Shown here piece after piece: positions 6,485-8,182 of a stretch of DNA of 8,182 nucleotides. Under the pieces are notes generated by a model. The model saw nothing but the letters and a program-made list of their open reading frames with translations. It did no database searches and was not told the DNA's origin. The position numbers were made by a program, and so were the translations under genes. The first letter of the stretch is position 1. Every line of letters begins with the position of its first letter. The stretch comes from Oscillospiraceae bacterium (GTDB lineage Bacteria > Bacillota > Clostridia > Oscillospirales > Ruminococcaceae): the NCBI GenBank assembly GCA_014796735.1, contig JAAVIG010000149.1, positions 1 through 8,182 on the forward strand. Reading direction: 5' to 3'.

Positions 6485-6492
6485 TTTAACAA
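6475..6492. promoter_or_regulatory. Candidate Rex (redox-sensing repressor) operator
   Basis: GTGTTATAATTTTAACAA matches the Firmicutes Rex consensus TTGTTAA-N4-TTAACAA at 12 of 14 fixed positions. Its core half-sites TGTTA (6476-6480) and TAACA (6487-6491) are exact inverted repeats at the correct 6-nt spacing. It covers the whole -10 and reaches the likely start of transcription, the usual position for Rex repression. Rex is known to control adhE and related alcohol dehydrogenases in clostridia and releases DNA when NADH is high. No rex gene is in the window. Confidence 0.65.
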
Positions 6493-6650
6493 ACAAGAAG
6501 ATTTTGGAAACAATTTTTTCTTGAAAAACGTTTAAGCTTGCACGCACAATAGCTGAATAGCGGCGAAAAAAACGCATAAAATAGCATTAAAGTGATATTT
6601 GTGCTTACAGGCAATTAACCCAAAAAATTATAGGAAAGGATTTGATTAAA
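6491..6650 (+). other. Long 5' leader of the alcohol dehydrogenase
   Basis: About 160 nt lie between the predicted transcription start and ATG 6651. An 8-bp hairpin with one G-U pair can form early (6494-6501 with 6516-6523). A two-part long-range pairing is possible: TTGC 6538-6541 with GCAA 6611-6614, and GCACAA 6544-6549 with TTGTGC 6599-6604. I do not recognise a riboswitch or T-box here, and no terminator hairpin with T run is visible. Confidence 0.4.
6632..6640 (+). promoter_or_regulatory. Ribosome binding site choosing ATG 6651
   Basis: AGGAAAGGA ends 10 nt before ATG 6651. An in-frame TTG at 6642 starts only 1 nt after this site, too close to be served by it, so ATG 6651 is preferred. 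Confidence 0.8.
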
Positions 6651-7868
6651 ATGACCAGATTTACTTTACCTCGCGATCTTTATCACGGCAAGGGCGCTTT
6701 GGAGGCTCTTAAGAGCTTCGAAGGAAAAAGAGCCATTATTTGCACGGGCGGCGGCTCTATGAAGAAGTTCGGCTTTTTGGACAAGGCCGTTGCTTACCTT
6801 AAGGAAGCGGGCTTTGAAGTTGAGCTTTTCGAGGGAATCGAACCCGATCCCTCTGTTGATACCGTTATGCGCGGCGCAGACGCTATGCTGAAATTCCAAC
6901 CCGACTGGATAATCGCCATGGGCGGCGGCTCTCCTATCGATGCAGCAAAGGCGATGTGGATAAAATACGAGTACCCCGACATCACCTTTGAGGAAATGTG
7001 CAAGGTATTCGGTATTCCCTCCCTTAGAAAAAAAGCCAAGTTCTGCGCTATTTCTTCTACATCGGGCACAGCTACCGAGGTAACCGCTTTCTCTATAATT
7101 ACCGACTATAACAAGGGAATAAAGTATCCTATCGCCGACTTTGAGATTACTCCCGATGTTGCGATCGTTGACCCCGACTTAGCCGAAACAATGCCTAAAA
7201 AGCTTGTAGCCCATACAGGCATGGACGCTATGACACATTCCATTGAAGCGTATGTTTCCACCGCTCACACCGACTATACCGATCCCCTTGCTCTTCATTC
7301 CATAGTAATGATCCAGAGAGATTTGGTTGATTCCTACAACGGTGATATGGAAAAGCGCGACGCTATGCATAACGCTCAGTGCCTTGCGGGTATGGCGTTC
7401 TCCAACGCTCTTTTGGGTATCGTTCACTCTATGGCTCACAAAACAGGCGCCGTTTTCGCCGATCACGGCGCACATATTATCCACGGCGCAGCCAATGCTA
7501 TGTACCTTCCCAAGGTAATCGCGTTCAACGCAAAGGAACCCGAAGCAGCAAAGAGATACGGCCACATTGCCGATTACATGCGTCTCGGCGGCAATACCGA
7601 CGAGGAAAAGGTTAAGAATCTTATCGCATATTTAAGAAAGATGAACGACGACCTTAATATTCCTCACTGCATCAAGAATTACGGTGCCGACAGCTATCCC
7701 TGCGATCAGGGCTTTGTTCCCGAGGAAGTGTTCCTTGAAAGACTTCACGACATTGCGGTCAACGCCATCGGCGACGCCTGCACAGGCTCCAACCCCCGCA
7801 AGATCAGCGTTGAGGAAATGGAAAAGCTGCTTAAGTGCTGCTACTACGATACGGAAGTTGATTTCTGA
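6651..7868 (+). CDS. Iron-containing alcohol dehydrogenase, NADPH-dependent butanol dehydrogenase type
   Basis: The 405-residue protein is close, by recall, to clostridial Adh1 (NADPH-dependent butanol dehydrogenase) and to the alcohol dehydrogenase half of AdhE, down to the C-terminal TEVDF. It would reduce short-chain aldehydes such as butyraldehyde or acetaldehyde to alcohols in the cytosol during fermentation. Visible motifs: CTGGGSMKKFG at 31-41, GGGSPIDAAKAMW at 91-103, STSGTATEVT at 136-145, and metal ligands Asp192, His196, His259 and His278. Gly-Gly-Gly-Ser at 33-36 replaces the Asp found in FucO, which in this family goes with use of NADP(H). An extra five residues (around ADHGA, 270-274) lie between the third and fourth metal ligands compared with the fucO product here, and the last ligand sits in HIIHG instead of the usual HIPHG. 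It is the only gene between its consensus promoter and the terminator at 7903. Substrate range is inferred. Confidence 0.9.
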   Translation: MTRFTLPRDLYHGKGALEALKSFEGKRAIICTGGGSMKKFGFLDKAVAYLKEAGFEVELFEGIEPDPSVDTVMRGADAMLKFQPDWIIAMGGGSPIDAAKAMWIKYEYPDITFEEMCKVFGIPSLRKKAKFCAISSTSGTATEVTAFSIITDYNKGIKYPIADFEITPDVAIVDPDLAETMPKKLVAHTGMDAMTHSIEAYVSTAHTDYTDPLALHSIVMIQRDLVDSYNGDMEKRDAMHNAQCLAGMAFSNALLGIVHSMAHKTGAVFADHGAHIIHGAANAMYLPKVIAFNAKEPEAAKRYGHIADYMRLGGNTDEEKVKNLIAYLRKMNDDLNIPHCIKNYGADSYPCDQGFVPEEVFLERLHDIAVNAIGDACTGSNPRKISVEEMEKLLKCCYYDTEVDF

Positions 7869-7902
7869 TAATCCGCCTTGTTATTTGAATTAAAATTAAC
7901 CG

Positions 7903-7943
7903 AAAAATACCGCCGACAGCAAAACTCCGCCGGCGGTATTTTT
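7903..7943 (+). terminator. Intrinsic terminator of the alcohol dehydrogenase
   Basis: AAAAATACCGCCG (7903-7915) pairs perfectly with CGGCGGTATTTTT (7931-7943), 13 bp with a GC-rich top and a 15-nt loop. The final five Ts form the U tract on the plus strand. It lies 35 nt after the stop codon. Confidence 0.93.
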
Positions 7944-7977
7944 GCGTTTATTGTTTATTATGAAAACGGTATAATAC

Positions 7978-8025
7978 TAATCCCTTTTTAAACTGCCGAG
8001 TTGTAAACAGTTTAAAAAGGGATTA
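7978..8025. repeat. Array hairpin 1, 18 perfect pairs
   Basis: Left arm 7978-7995 (TAATCCCTTTTTAAACTG) is the exact reverse complement of 8008-8025, with a 12-nt loop. It is followed by an 11-nt spacer starting CACCC. Confidence 0.92.
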
Positions 8026-8036
8026 CACCCTAATAC

Positions 8037-8084
8037 TAATATCCATTTAAACACAATATAAAGTCAAAGTTTAAATGGATATTA
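8037..8084. repeat. Array hairpin 2, 16 perfect pairs
   Basis: Left arm 8037-8052 (TAATATCCATTTAAAC) is the exact reverse complement of 8069-8084, with a 16-nt loop. Total length is 48 nt, the same as hairpin 1. It is followed by a 10-nt spacer that again starts CACCC. Confidence 0.92.
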
Positions 8085-8094
8085 CACCCAAAGC

Positions 8095-8144
8095 ACTATT
8101 ATCCAATTAAAACCATTTTTTCAAGTTTTTAATTGGATAATAGT
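8095..8144. repeat. Array hairpin 3, 18 perfect pairs
   Basis: Left arm 8095-8112 (ACTATTATCCAATTAAAA) is the exact reverse complement of 8127-8144, with a 14-nt loop. Its stem sequence differs from hairpins 1 and 2 in both arms together, so pairing is conserved although sequence is not. Confidence 0.92.
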
Positions 8145-8150
8145 ATAAAC

Positions 8151-8180
8151 ACTAATCCAACAGTTTTAAAAGGGATTAGT
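8151..8180. repeat. Array hairpin 4, short stem of 8 pairs at the window edge
   Basis: ACTAATCC (8151-8158) pairs with GGATTAGT (8173-8180) around a 14-nt loop. The right half (8161-8182) is a near copy of the right arm of hairpin 1. The left half lacks the matching long arm, so this unit looks internally shortened, or is the right end of a larger foldback. Confidence 0.7.
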
Positions 8181-8182
8181 AT

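Larger units (their letters stand above)
7974..8182. repeat. Array of four hairpins bounded by a 21/22-nt inverted repeat
   Basis: This block has no gene. It consists of four successive inverted repeats starting at 7978, 8037, 8095 and 8151, spaced 59, 58 and 56 nt. The stems differ in sequence but stay fully paired, and all begin with ACTAAT/ACTATT followed by a CC pair and end with the complement. In addition 7974-7995 is the reverse complement of 8161-8182 at 21 of 22 positions, so the block can also fold as one large foldback. It resembles a compound MITE/foldback element or a palindrome array that may go on past the window. No transposase, cas or integrase gene is visible. I know of no named family that fits. 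Confidence 0.8.

Noticed and set aside
6642..6650. TTG 6642 as start of the second alcohol dehydrogenase
   Set aside because: Only 1 nt after the ribosome site; ATG 6651 has workable spacing and matches the family N-terminus.
7179..7615. Alternative-frame open reading frames inside the second alcohol dehydrogenase
   Set aside because: Nested in a fully conserved enzyme gene, without start signals; translations are Arg/Ser-rich frame-shift products.
7970..7975. TATAAT just before the hairpin array as a promoter for it
   Set aside because: No acceptable -35 at 16-18 nt and no TG extension; the motif is easily chance in AT-rich DNA.
7978..8180. Integron attC-type sites
   Set aside because: No RYYYAAC/GTTRRRY core sites, no cassette genes between the hairpins and no integrase in view.
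7974..8182. CRISPR array
   Set aside because: Period is about 58 nt but the palindromic parts are not identical between units, spacers are only 6-11 nt, and no cas gene is present.

Overview
The window looks like chromosomal DNA of an anaerobic, fermentative Bacillota, most likely an Oscillospiraceae/Ruminococcus-type or related clostridial bacterium. This is an inference from four things: strong AGGAGG-type ribosome sites, SigA-type promoters, Gram-positive-style lipoproteins, and two iron-dependent alcohol dehydrogenases close to clostridial/FucO families. No rRNA, tRNA, CRISPR array, transposase or phage gene is visible.

Layout. 1-138 is the tail of a gene entering from the left, ending in a Cys-rich, zinc-ribbon-like segment. 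139-453 has no gene: first a very AT-rich stretch, then two abutting long hairpins (278-392). 454-3628 holds two forward lipoprotein genes, probably one transcription unit. The first is a beta-propeller-like lipoprotein of 361 aa. The second is a 674 aa lipoprotein that joins a propeller-like N-terminal half to a family-1-like extracellular solute-binding half. A hairpin at 3711-3753 ends this unit and the convergent gene. 3793-4947 (minus) is a FucO-type lactaldehyde reductase/1,2-propanediol dehydrogenase with a clear SigA promoter. Divergent from it, 5094-6387 encodes an ECF sigma factor (TTG start) overlapping by 8 nt a single-pass membrane protein that is probably its anti-sigma factor. 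6651-7868 encodes a second iron alcohol dehydrogenase of the clostridial NADPH-butanol-dehydrogenase type, behind a perfect consensus promoter whose -10 lies inside a Rex-like operator. It ends at a strong intrinsic terminator (7903-7943).

The most unusual part is the right end, 7974-8182. It holds four consecutive hairpins at about 56-59 nt spacing. Each has a different stem sequence, but pairing is kept perfectly, and all share a conserved end motif (ACTAAT..CC / GG..ATTA). The left arm of the first and the last 22 nt of the window form a 21/22 inverted repeat, so the block is either a compound foldback/MITE-like element or the start of a longer palindrome array. I do not recognise it as a named family.

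Functionally, the two alcohol dehydrogenases would dispose of reducing equivalents by reducing aldehydes (lactaldehyde; butyraldehyde/acetaldehyde). The Rex-like site on the second, and a weaker one on fucO, would fit control by NADH/NAD+ ratio. The sigma/anti-sigma pair between them has its own ECF-type promoter, and nothing in the sequence ties it to the dehydrogenases. The two lipoproteins lack a nearby ABC permease or ATPase, so their transport partner, if any, lies elsewhere.
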